Shown one piece after another: positions 10,867 through 20,418 of a stretch of DNA of 34,816 nt. The position numbers were made by a program, and so were the translations under genes. The first letter of the stretch is position 1. Each line of letters opens with the position of its first letter. The stretch comes from Burkholderiaceae bacterium (GTDB taxonomy: Bacteria > Pseudomonadota > Gammaproteobacteria > Burkholderiales > Burkholderiaceae_F): contig JANWXE010000073.1 in the NCBI GenBank assembly GCA_025055385.1, positions 1 to 34,816 on the forward strand. The letters are read 5' to 3'. The notes under the pieces were generated by a model. That model was not told where the DNA came from. It saw only the letters and a list, made by a program, of their open reading frames with translations, and searched no databases.

Positions 10867-12570
10867 ATGCGGGTGCAGCGGCTGCTCGGTTCGTTGCCAG
10901 CATCGATCGAGCCAGGCTGGCGCGCGCTCGCGTACTTTTCGCTGGTGCGGGTGTTAATGGTGAGCGCTCTCGTTTTGACCGTGGCAGCCTTTGGCGTGCC
11001 GTTGGCGGAGGCGGGCGCAAGTGCGAGTCGTTTGCTTGCCCTAGGAATCATCTATTTTCTCTTTGCGGCCGCACTCGCGGTGTTGGCCCTATATCTGCGC
11101 ACCCATTTCACCCTACAGGTTTTCAGCCAGCTCAGTATCGATTTGATCCTGATATCGACGCTGGTTGCGCTCAGTGGGGGCGTACGGGGCGGCATGATGA
11201 TCCTGTATCTGCTACCGATTGCTGGAGCAGCCTTGCTGCTGCCCACGATTGCCGCCTTCTTTGTGTGCGCACTGGCGGTGCTGGTGTTGCTCGGCGACGC
11301 GGTCGTGCGAGGCCTGCAACAGGAAGGGCGCGATGCCGGTGTATTCCAAGCTGGGCTGTACGGCGCGGCGCTGTTCGGGATCACGGCATTGCTCGGGCTG
11401 CTGTCGCGGCGTTTGACGGCGCAGGAGACCCTGGCCCGTCGGCGCGGCCGCGACTTAGAGCGGCAGCTCGAAATCAACCGCTTAGTAATCGCCCACATGG
11501 AGCAGGGCGTGCTGGTGGTCGATGCTAACTTACATGTGCGCGCCAACAACCGGGCCGCGCGCACCTTGCTGGGATTTGAGCCGCACGCGCAGCTGACCGG
11601 CCGCTGTCTGACTGAGTACCCGCACCTGCGACCGTTAGCCTTAGCGTTCCGCCAATGGCTTAACAGCGAGCGGCCGCGCGGTGACTGGTCCGATACAGTG
11701 CTGCAACCGTTGGCCGATGGGACCGACGCGCAGGGCTTGGCGCGCTTGCGCGTGCGCGCGCGCTTTGCTCGGCCTGGCAACGAAGAGCATGACGAGTTCG
11801 TGATCTTTTTAGAGGACATGCGGGCGGTTGAAGACCGGGCGCAGCAGCTCAAGCTCGCCGCGATGGGTCGGTTGACCGCCTCCATCGCCCACGAAATCCG
11901 CAACCCGCTGGCAGCGATCAGCCACGCCAGTCAGTTGCTAAACGAGGATGCGGACGGCGCGCTGCGCGCGCGGTTGGTTGCGATCGTACGGGAGAATACG
12001 GCCCGGCTGAACCGGCTAGTCGACGATGTCTTGCGTGTGGCTCGCCGCGAGACACCGGTTGGTGAAGACATCGCGTTAGACCGCTTTGTCCGTGACTGGC
12101 TGCAGGAATTCGCGCGCGATCGTGCGCTGCCGCCTGGCCGCGTGCACGTGGAGATTCCGTCGGGCTTGGCAGTCCGCTTCGAGCAGTCGCACCTGCGTCA
12201 GATCTTGTTCAACCTCGTTGACAACGCGCTGCGCTATGCCAGCGAGGCGGCCGGGGCGGTGCAATTAATCGGCGAGCGCGCGGCCGACGAGGCCGGTCGA
12301 GTGCAACTGTGGGTCTTCGACGATGGGCCGGGGGTCAGCGCGGAGGCGCGTGCGGCGCTGTTCGAACCGTTTTTCACGACGCACGCGCGCGGCACCGGAC
12401 TTGGCCTATATATCGCGCGGGAATTTTGCCTGGCCAACGGCTGCGAACTGGCCTACGCGGAGCGGCGCGCGCTTGATGGCAGCACGCGCGAGGGGTTCGT
12501 GCTGCGCTTTGCTCGCAGCGGTGACGTCATCGCTGCCAGCGGCTATCTAGATACAGTCCCGGTGCTATGA
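10867..12570 (+). CDS. pilS: Sensor histidine kinase PilS
   Basis: This is the membrane sensor of the PilS-PilR two-component system controlling pilin expression. Its 567 residues include about six transmembrane segments in residues 20-180 and a PAS-like region (about 205-320, HMEQGVLVVDANLHVRANN). The H box is ASIAHEIRNPLAAISHASQLL, with phospho-acceptor His342. The ATPase domain follows with N box NLVDNALRYA, DDGPGV, FEPFFTTHARGTGLGLYIA and a final G box. The architecture is that of PilS. It overlaps pilR by an ATGA junction. It uses many TTA/CTA leucine codons (about 18 by eye), unlike obgE/proB. Confidence 0.94.
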   Translation: MRVQRLLGSLPASIEPGWRALAYFSLVRVLMVSALVLTVAAFGVPLAEAGASASRLLALGIIYFLFAAALAVLALYLRTHFTLQVFSQLSIDLILISTLVALSGGVRGGMMILYLLPIAGAALLLPTIAAFFVCALAVLVLLGDAVVRGLQQEGRDAGVFQAGLYGAALFGITALLGLLSRRLTAQETLARRRGRDLERQLEINRLVIAHMEQGVLVVDANLHVRANNRAARTLLGFEPHAQLTGRCLTEYPHLRPLALAFRQWLNSERPRGDWSDTVLQPLADGTDAQGLARLRVRARFARPGNEEHDEFVIFLEDMRAVEDRAQQLKLAAMGRLTASIAHEIRNPLAAISHASQLLNEDADGALRARLVAIVRENTARLNRLVDDVLRVARRETPVGEDIALDRFVRDWLQEFARDRALPPGRVHVEIPSGLAVRFEQSHLRQILFNLVDNALRYASEAAGAVQLIGERAADEAGRVQLWVFDDGPGVSAEARAALFEPFFTTHARGTGLGLYIAREFCLANGCELAYAERRALDGSTREGFVLRFARSGDVIAASGYLDTVPVL

Positions 12571-13988
12571 GCGAACGGGTGCCGGTTGCGGAGGTCGCGC
12601 GGCGGCAGCCGGCCGTGCTGGTCGTTGACGACGAGGCCGATTTGCGCGAACTGTTGACGCTGACGCTGGTGCGCCTCGGCCTAGACGTGGACGGTGCTGG
12701 CTCGCTGACCGAAGCGCGTGCGCTGCTGGCGCGCCGCCGTTACGCGCTGGTGCTAACCGACATGCGTCTGCCTGATGGCGTGGGCCTGGACCTGGTGCGT
12801 GAAATCACCAGCCGTGGCGGGCCGCCTGTGGCGGTAATCACCGCCTTCGGCAGCGCGGAAAATGCGGTGGCGGCCTTAAAAGCAGGCGCGTTCGACTATG
12901 TAACGAAACCGGTCGATTTAGAGCAGCTGCGCCTGCTTGTTCGCTCCGCGCTACGCGAACCAACAGAGGCGACTACAACGGGCACGGAGGAGCACGGTGC
13001 GCTGGCGCGGCTGATAGGCGAGTCGGCCGCGATGCGCCAGCTGCGCGCGATGATCGTACGGCTGGCGAACAGCATGGCGCCCGTGGCGATCTACGGCGAA
13101 TCGGGCAGCGGCAAAGAGCTGGTGGCGCGCGCCATCCATGAGCAGTCGACGCGGCGCGCCGGGCCGTTTGTGGCTGTCAATTGCGGGGCCATCCCGGAGA
13201 CCCTGATGGAAGCTGAGTTCTTCGGTTACAAAAAAGGGGCGTTTACCGGGGCGGATCGCGATCGCGATGGTTTCTTTCAAGCCGCTGCGGGCGGCACGCT
13301 GTTTTTGGACGAGGTCGCCGAGCTGCCGCTGGCGATGCAGGTCAAACTGCTGCGCGCGATCCAAGAGCGGCGAGTACGCAAGGTCGGCGCCACGGCCGAG
13401 GAGCCGGTGGATGTACGCATTCTGAGCGCAACACATCAGGACCTGGCAAAGCTGGTCGTGGGCGGACGGTTCCGCCAGGATCTGTTTTATCGCCTCAATG
13501 TCATTGAGCTGCGTGTGCCTAGTCTGCGGGCGCGCCCGGAGGACATCGTGCCGATTGCTCGCGCGATATTGCGCCGGCTCGCCGAACGCAACGGCAGTGC
13601 GCCGGCGCAGCTGTCGCCGGCGGCCGAAGCGGCGCTGCGGGCGTACGATTTTCCGGGCAACGTGCGGGAACTCGAAAACGTCTTAGAGCGTGCCCTCGCG
13701 CTGGCCGGCGGCGGTACGCTGGAGCCAGTGGACCTGATGCTGCCACAAGGCGAAGTCGATTTGCTGCTGGAACCTGAGACAAGCGCGAGTGAGCCGGCCA
13801 CGGGCGTCCCGTTTGAAATCCACGACGGCGTACCGACTAACTTGGTGGCGTACCTTGACAAGACCGAGGCGGACGCAATCAAAGCAGCGCTGGCAAAAAC
13901 GCGCAACAACCGAACCGCGGCAGCACAGCTGCTGGGCATCACATTTCGTCAGCTGCGCTACCGGATGCAGCGGCTTGGACTGAAGTGA
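12567..13988 (+). CDS. pilR: Sigma-54-dependent response regulator PilR
   Basis: PilR is activated by PilS and drives sigma-54 transcription of pilin. The 473-residue protein has a receiver domain ([14 protein letters not shown]; phospho-acceptor Asp65 in [13 protein letters not shown]), then an AAA+ domain. Walker A is GESGSGKE (177-184), the sigma-54 contact loop GAFTGA is at 224-229, and Walker B is [12 protein letters not shown]. The C-terminal Fis-type helix-turn-helix is [18 protein letters not shown]. All expected parts are intact. The start codon overlaps the pilS stop, and the stop overlaps the ampD GTG. No pilA lies within this window, so its main target is elsewhere. Confidence 0.95.
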   Translation: MSERVPVAEVARRQPAVLVVDDEADLRELLTLTLVRLGLDVDGAGSLTEARALLARRRYALVLTDMRLPDGVGLDLVREITSRGGPPVAVITAFGSAENAVAALKAGAFDYVTKPVDLEQLRLLVRSALREPTEATTTGTEEHGALARLIGESAAMRQLRAMIVRLANSMAPVAIYGESGSGKELVARAIHEQSTRRAGPFVAVNCGAIPETLMEAEFFGYKKGAFTGADRDRDGFFQAAAGGTLFLDEVAELPLAMQVKLLRAIQERRVRKVGATAEEPVDVRILSATHQDLAKLVVGGRFRQDLFYRLNVIELRVPSLRARPEDIVPIARAILRRLAERNGSAPAQLSPAAEAALRAYDFPGNVRELENVLERALALAGGGTLEPVDLMLPQGEVDLLLEPETSASEPATGVPFEIHDGVPTNLVAYLDKTEADAIKAALAKTRNNRTAAAQLLGITFRQLRYRMQRLGLK

Positions 13989-14557
13989 CCGTCTTCGGAC
14001 CCGTTGATGAAGCGGGCTGGCTGCGCGGCGTAGCACGGCGCGAGTCACCGTACTGCGACCAACGACCCGCCGGCGTGCAGGTCGAATTGCTGGTCATCCA
14101 CAGCATTAGCTTGCCACCTGGCGTCTTCGGCAGTGGTGACGTCGCGCGTCTTTTCACCGGCCAGTTGGACAGCACTGCACACCCTTTTTACGCCAGCCTG
14201 GGCGGACTGCGTGTCTCCGCCCATTTTCTGATCGAGCGCGACGGTGCAGTGACGCAATTTGTTTCCTGCGATCGGCGCGCTTGGCATGCCGGGGTCTCAA
14301 CTTTCGAGGGGCGCCCGGCGTGCAACGATTTTTCTGTCGGTGTTGAGTTAGAAGGCTGTGACTTTGTGCCGTTTACCGATGCGCAGTACGAAGTCCTCGG
14401 GCAGTTGCTGATCGCATTGCGCGCCAGGTATCCGCTGCGCGCCGTACGCGGCCATAGCCACATCGCGCCGGGTCGCAAGACCGACCCCGGGCCGCTGTTC
14501 GACTGGCATCGCTTGCGGACCTACTGTCCGCCCACGATGCTGCCGCCGGCAAACTAA
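13985..14557 (+). CDS. ampD: 1,6-anhydro-N-acetylmuramyl-L-alanine amidase AmpD
   Basis: AmpD is a cytoplasmic zinc amidase that removes the stem peptide from anhydromuropeptides during peptidoglycan recycling. The 190-residue protein shows the N-acetylmuramoyl-L-alanine amidase type 2 pattern: LLVIHSISLPPG with the first zinc His, VSAHFLIERDG, RAWHAGVS, and GHSHIAPGRKTDPGP with the second His and Asp ligands. It starts with a GTG in a GTGA overlap with pilR, which suggests coupling. It may recycle products of transglycosylases such as the one at 7582. A short GC-rich palindrome (GCGCCGCGGCGC) follows the stop but has no T-tract. Confidence 0.95.
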   Translation: MTVFGPVDEAGWLRGVARRESPYCDQRPAGVQVELLVIHSISLPPGVFGSGDVARLFTGQLDSTAHPFYASLGGLRVSAHFLIERDGAVTQFVSCDRRAWHAGVSTFEGRPACNDFSVGVELEGCDFVPFTDAQYEVLGQLLIALRARYPLRAVRGHSHIAPGRKTDPGPLFDWHRLRTYCPPTMLPPAN

Positions 14558-14647
14558 CGAGGCGCCGCGGCGCATGCTGTTGCCGTGGCGAGCCGGTTCT
14601 TCATCAAGCGCGGTTGTCTTTCCGCGCGTAGCCGCCTATGATCTGAG

Positions 14648-14663
14648 CCACAACAAATTGAAG
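14648..14663. promoter_or_regulatory. NrdR-like box 1 upstream of nrdA
   Basis: CCACAACAAATTGAAG contains the imperfect palindrome CAACAAATTG (centre 14655.5). Its centre is exactly 31 bp from the second box, giving two 16-bp boxes with a 15-bp spacer. That is the arrangement known for NrdR repressor sites in front of ribonucleotide reductase genes. Confidence 0.55.
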
Positions 14664-14678
14664 TGAAACTGCGATCGT

Positions 14679-14694
14679 GCTCAATATATTGGGG
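14679..14694. promoter_or_regulatory. NrdR-like box 2 upstream of nrdA
   Basis: GCTCAATATATTGGGG contains a perfect 10-bp palindrome CAATATATTG (14682-14691), close to the AT-rich core of NrdR boxes. It also carries the best -10-like hexamer in the region (TATATT), so repressor binding here would block RNA polymerase. Confidence 0.65.
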
Positions 14695-14743
14695 TGCATG
14701 GCGAGAGCGCATAGCGGCTATTCGGGCGTTTCAAGCACCCCAA
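14689..14743 (+). promoter_or_regulatory. Inverted repeat in the nrdA leader
   Basis: TTGGGGTGC (14689-14697) and GCACCCCAA (14735-14743) form a perfect 9-bp stem around 37 nt. The enclosed sequence can itself fold: GCGC/GCGT and ATAG-CGG-CTAT stack inside. The left arm overlaps NrdR-like box 2. No T-tract follows, so it is not a simple terminator. A cis-acting leader element is inferred, not shown. Confidence 0.4.
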
Positions 14744-14790
14744 ATAGGCGTCACAGCACGGGCGGTCGTCCGCGGGGTTTCAAGATGTAG
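14698..14790 (+). CDS. Possible 30-codon leader ORF upstream of nrdA
   Basis: An ATG directly after the left arm of the leader inverted repeat opens 30 codons (MARAHSGYSGVSSTPNRRHS...) ending in TAG, 68 bp before nrdA. GGGG lies 3 nt upstream as a poor Shine-Dalgarno. A translating ribosome would cover and open the right arm of the repeat. The peptide is rich in Arg, Ser and Gly and resembles no family I know. It may be a chance ORF. Confidence 0.2.
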   Translation: MARAHSGYSGVSSTPNRRHSTGGRPRGFKM

Positions 14791-14858
14791 TGGATGGCTG
14801 TTCTGGCGCCTGGTGGCTTGATTGTCTGGTGCAAGCAGGACGATAAGGCGGAGGTGCA

Positions 14859-17744
<2,886 letters not shown>

Positions 17745-17765
17745 TGAACCGATAACGGAGTAAGC

Positions 17766-18866
17766 ATGATGCTGAACTGGAACGAAACCACCCTGCAGAG
17801 CACTGGTGCGCGGCCCGCATCGCCCGCTGCGAGCTTGCCGCCTTCGTATCGGCGGGTCAATGTCGCTGACAAGCGGGTCATCAATGGCAAGACTGATGTC
17901 AACCAGCTGGTGCCGTTCAAGTACAAGTGGGCTTGGGAGAAATACTTAGCTGCGTGCGCCAACCATTGGATGCCGCAGGAGATCAATATGAGTCGGGACA
18001 TTGCGCTGTGGAAGGATCCGCATGGCTTGAGCGAGGACGAACGGCGGATCGTGAAGCGCAATTTGGGGTTTTTTGTCACGGCCGACTCGCTGGCGGCCAA
18101 CAACATTGTGCTGGGTACCTATCGGCACATCACGGCGCCGGAGTGCCGCCAGTTCCTGTTGCGGCAAGCTTTCGAGGAGGCAATCCACACCCACGCCTAC
18201 CAGTACATCGTCGAGTCGCTCGGGCTGGATGAGGGCGAGATTTTCAATGCCTACCATGAAATTCCCTCGATCCGGGACAAGGATGAATTCTTAATCCCGT
18301 TCATCGACACGCTGACCGACCCTAACTTTCGTACCGGGACGCCGGCGGCTGACCGCCAGCTGCTGACCTCGCTGATCGTTTTCGCCTGCCTGATGGAGGG
18401 GCTGTTTTTTTACGTTGGCTTCGTGCAGATCCTGGCGCTCGGACGGCAGAACAAGATGACCGGGGCGGCTGAGCAGTACCAGTACATCTTGCGGGACGAG
18501 TCGATGCATTGCAACTTTGGCATCGACCTAATTAACCAAATCAAGCTGGAGAACCCACACCTGTGGACGGCGGAGTTCCGGGAGGAGGTCCGGGAGTTGT
18601 TTCATCGTGCCGTAGAGCTGGAGTACGCCTATGCCGAGGACACGATGCCGCGGGGGGTGCTCGGGCTGAACGCCCCCATGTTCAAGGCGTACTTGCGCTA
18701 CATCGCCAACCGCCGCTGCCAGCAGATTGGTATTGAACCCCTGTTTGCCGCCGAGCCAAACCCCTTTCCATGGATGAGCGAGATGATCGACCTAAAAAAG
18801 GAGCGCAACTTCTTTGAGACGCGCGTCATTGAATACCAATCAGGTGGGGCGCTTAGTTGGGATTGA
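17766..18866 (+). CDS. nrdB: Ribonucleoside-diphosphate reductase class Ia, beta subunit
   Basis: NrdB carries the diferric-tyrosyl radical cofactor for NrdA. The protein has 366 residues. Iron ligands and the radical tyrosine are visible: Asp107 in [12 protein letters not shown], and Glu138, His141 and Tyr145 in [10 protein letters not shown]. Further ligands lie in [11 protein letters not shown] and [10 protein letters not shown]. The C-terminus [10 protein letters not shown] is the NrdA-binding tail. Two ATGs lie in tandem at 17766 and 17769, and the GGAG Shine-Dalgarno spacing (5 or 8 nt) slightly favours the second. The gene is co-transcribed with nrdA. An 8-bp hairpin follows 27 bp after the stop. 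Confidence 0.97.
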   Translation: MMLNWNETTLQSTGARPASPAASLPPSYRRVNVADKRVINGKTDVNQLVPFKYKWAWEKYLAACANHWMPQEINMSRDIALWKDPHGLSEDERRIVKRNLGFFVTADSLAANNIVLGTYRHITAPECRQFLLRQAFEEAIHTHAYQYIVESLGLDEGEIFNAYHEIPSIRDKDEFLIPFIDTLTDPNFRTGTPAADRQLLTSLIVFACLMEGLFFYVGFVQILALGRQNKMTGAAEQYQYILRDESMHCNFGIDLINQIKLENPHLWTAEFREEVRELFHRAVELEYAYAEDTMPRGVLGLNAPMFKAYLRYIANRRCQQIGIEPLFAAEPNPFPWMSEMIDLKKERNFFETRVIEYQSGGALSWD

Positions 18867-18893
18867 TAGCGAAGGCTGCGGCGCCGGGCGACA

Positions 18894-18922
18894 GCGTGCG
18901 TAAACGCGTACAGCACGCACGC
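18894..18922 (+). terminator. Hairpin after nrdB, possible weak terminator
   Basis: GCGTGCGT and ACGCACGC form a perfect 8-bp stem with a 13-nt loop. The only A/T-rich sequence (ATAAATTT) begins 8 nt after the stem, so it is not a canonical terminator. It may protect the nrdAB mRNA 3' end. Confidence 0.3.
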
Positions 18923-18939
18923 GAACGCGCATAAATTTC

Positions 18940-18968
18940 TTGCGGTTCGGCGCGTTTGAGAGTAAAAC
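18940..18968 (+). promoter_or_regulatory. Candidate promoter for the nrdB-H1 intergenic transcript
   Basis: TTGCGG (18940-18945) and TAAAAC (18963-18968) are 17 bp apart, the preferred sigma-70 spacing. The -35 keeps TTG and the -10 keeps TA-AA. It lies upstream of a structured, non-coding stretch that ends in a strong terminator. Confidence 0.4.
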
Positions 18969-18974
18969 AACATC

Positions 18975-19179
18975 TCGGATTTCGTTGCTTGATGCGTCGC
19001 TTCAACAAACGACGGTCGATTGCTGATTTGAACCCGCACAGTCAAACGCAACGGTCAAGGGTTAGCCTGCAGGGACGGCAGCTAGACCAGACGTTTCGGT
19101 CTTGCGATGTCGCTCCCTCTCTGAAAAAAGTCCATCTCCTTTCTTCGCCAAACGCCGGCCTGCCGCCGGCGTTTTTCTT
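18975..19179 (+). ncRNA. Candidate structured small RNA between nrdB and the H1-like gene
   Basis: About 205 nt lie between a plausible promoter and a strong rho-independent terminator, with no convincing ORF. Predicted helices include a long bulged stem, CGTTGC-TTGA-TGCG (18983-18996) with CGCA...TCAA...GCAACG (19035-19053), closing an inner TTCAA/TTGAA stem. A hairpin TAG-C-CTGC / GCAG-CTA (19063-19084) and AGACC/GGTCT (19084-19102) follow. A run of A and pyrimidine-rich sequence then precedes the terminator. I could not match it to a known RNA family. It could instead be a processed nrdB 3' UTR. Confidence 0.35.
19150..19179 (+). terminator. Strong rho-independent terminator
   Basis: AAACGCCGGC and GCCGGCGTTT form a 10-bp stem around CTGCC, running into GTTTTTCTTC. 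It ends either the nrdAB transcript or the candidate small RNA. The ORF that the track draws across it translates the hairpin as NAGLPPAFFF, a typical sign of a terminator misread as protein. Confidence 0.85.
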
Positions 19180-19231
19180 CGGTATGCCGCTGTGTTCTTG
19201 TGGCGTGCCGCGTGCCGAATTCATCAGCGTC

Positions 19232-19253
19232 AGCGGTCAGTGCCCTGACCGTT
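19232..19253. repeat. Inverted repeat upstream of the H1-like gene
   Basis: AGCGGTCAG-TGCC-CTGACCGTT is a 9-bp inverted repeat with a 4-bp centre (one G-T pair). Its right arm overlaps a weak promoter candidate, CTGACC-17-GATATG (19245-19273). The rest of 19180-19397 shows no gene. The element could be an operator or a leader hairpin for the histone-like gene. Confidence 0.3.
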
Positions 19254-19410
19254 CCGCGCTCCGCTCGGATATGCGCCGTAAACGCACTTCTGGGGTTGCC
19301 GCGGCGACAGAGCCTCCGCATGCGCCGATGAATAGCCCGAAAGCGGACGGTGCTGCTGTCCCTGGCGGGTTCCTTTTTCAACCTCATTTTTGAACGCAAA
19401 GGAGTCTCTC

Positions 19411-19758
19411 ATGGCGACAAAGAAAGCAGCGAAGAAGGCGGCGAAGAAGCCAGCCAAGAAAGCCGCGAAGAAGGCGGCTAAAAAAGCGGCCAAGAAGAAG
19501 GCTGCGAAGAAAACCGCAAAGAAAGCGGCAAAAAAGGTCGCAAAAAAAAAAGTAGCGGTTAAAAAATCTGCTGCGAAGAAGCCGGCGAAGGCCGCTAAAA
19601 CCGCAGCTCGGCCTAAACCAGCTGCCAAGGCGGAGCCCAAAGCGGCGCCAGCGCCAGCCCCGGCGCCTGCTGCGCCGCCGCCCGCGTCGGCACCCGGTGC
19701 CAAGTCGGCGCTGAATCCGGCTGCCGCGTGGCCGTTCCCGACCGGCAGCCGGCCGTAA
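19411..19758 (+). CDS. Histone H1-like DNA-binding protein, AlaLysLys repeats
   Basis: A 115-residue, very basic nucleoid protein resembling bacterial H1 homologues (BpH1/HctB/AlgP-like). Residues 2-60 are a run of AAKK/KKAAKK modules that should bind DNA non-specifically. Residues 61-97 are Ala/Pro-rich. The last 16 residues, LNPAAAWPFPTGSRP with its preceding Ala, form a non-repetitive aromatic tail. The ORF track starts at a TTG, but the ATG at 19411 follows an AAAGGAG Shine-Dalgarno by 6 nt. Lysine codons mix AAA and AAG, and the DNA is an imperfect tandem repeat. A strong terminator follows, so it is probably a single-gene unit. Confidence 0.93.
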   Translation: MATKKAAKKAAKKPAKKAAKKAAKKAAKKKAAKKTAKKAAKKVAKKKVAVKKSAAKKPAKAAKTAARPKPAAKAEPKAAPAPAPAPAAPPPASAPGAKSALNPAAAWPFPTGSRP

Positions 19759-19776
19759 TCGGCGGCTTCAGCAAGT

Positions 19777-19808
19777 AAAGCGCCGCGCGCAAGCGGCGCT
19801 TTTTTTTT
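19777..19808 (+). terminator. Rho-independent terminator of the H1-like gene
   Basis: AGCGCCGC and GCGGCGCT form a perfect 8-bp stem (10 bp with flanking AA/TT), loop GCGCAA, followed by an unbroken run of eight T after the stem. It is the most canonical terminator in the window. Confidence 0.92.
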
Positions 19809-19827
19809 GGGCCATCGCCGGCCCCAC

Positions 19828-19833
19828 TACAAT
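19828..19833 (+). promoter_or_regulatory. -10 element for yggT
   Basis: TACAAT lies 33 bp before the ATG at 19867 and just after the H1 terminator, so yggT needs its own promoter. The -35 candidate (TTTGGG, 16-bp spacer) is poor and overlaps the terminator T-tract. Confidence 0.4.
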
Positions 19834-19866
19834 GCGTGGCTTTGATGCTTGCCTGCGCCGCGCTGC

Positions 19867-20409
19867 ATGCTGCTTGTTGATATTGCCCGCCTGCTGTTGG
19901 AAACGGCCGGCGCACTCCTGGGGGTGGCGCTGCTGCTGCGCTCGTATATGAACTGGGTGGGGATGCCGAGCCGCAATCCGCTAGCCCAGTTCGCGATTGC
20001 CCTCACAGACTGGGCGGTGCGGCCGCTGCGGCGGCTTTTGCCGGCCGTCGGCCGATGGGATTCGGCTTCGCTACTTGCCGCTTACCTAGTTGCAGTGGTG
20101 ATGCTGATTTTGACTTTCATGCTGATTGGTGCGGGGCCGAGCAGTTGGCCGTGGCCGACGCTGTTATTTGCCGCCCTCGTACAGGTCCTGCGCTGGGCGC
20201 TTTACATGGTCTTCTTTCTGACCCTGGTGCACGTCGTGCTGAGCTGGGTCAACCCGTACGCGCCGGTAGCGCCGGCCATCGCGATGCTCGTGCGGCCCTT
20301 CCTCGCACCCCTGCAGCGCATCGTGCCCCCAATCGGCGGCGTCGATCTATCGCCGCTGCTGTTGATCGTGCTCGTCAACGTGCTGCTACTGATCCTCAGC
20401 CGCCTGTAA
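19867..20409 (+). CDS. YggT family integral membrane protein
   Basis: A 180-residue inner-membrane protein with two YggT repeats: SYMNWVGMPSRNPLAQ...RPLRRLLP and VLSWVNPYAPVAP...RPFLAPLQRIVPPIGG. I count four to five hydrophobic segments, including the C-terminal LLLIVLVNVLLLIL. The family is linked to cell-envelope or division functions and osmotic tolerance, but its biochemical role is not settled. The ORF track starts at TTG 19849; the ATG at 19867 (MLLVDIARLLLE) is the more likely start. It is convergent with the PfkB kinase, only 9 bp between stop codons, with no terminator between them. Confidence 0.9.
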   Translation: MLLVDIARLLLETAGALLGVALLLRSYMNWVGMPSRNPLAQFAIALTDWAVRPLRRLLPAVGRWDSASLLAAYLVAVVMLILTFMLIGAGPSSWPWPTLLFAALVQVLRWALYMVFFLTLVHVVLSWVNPYAPVAPAIAMLVRPFLAPLQRIVPPIGGVDLSPLLLIVLVNVLLLILSRL

Positions 20410-20418
20410 AGCGTCCGC

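Noticed and set aside
14574-14666. 30-codon ORF (MLLPWRAGSSSS...) ahead of NrdR-like box 2
   Set aside because: It overlaps the regulatory boxes and lies upstream of the likely transcription start, with no Shine-Dalgarno.
14558-14858. AdoCbl riboswitch controlling nrdAB
   Set aside because: No B12-box-like conserved sequence was found in the leader; NrdR-like boxes explain regulation better.
19050-19084. Local resemblance of TCAAGGGTTAGCCTGC...CGGCA to the 3' strand of enterobacterial 6S RNA as I remember it
   Set aside because: The matching 5' strand needed for the 6S closing stem is not found upstream, and the local gene order is not that of ssrS. An Rfam 6S search would decide.
18956-19393. 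145-aa plus-strand ORF between nrdB and the H1-like gene
   Set aside because: It reads through a strong terminator (translated as NAGLPPAFFF), has no Shine-Dalgarno and looks like random composition.
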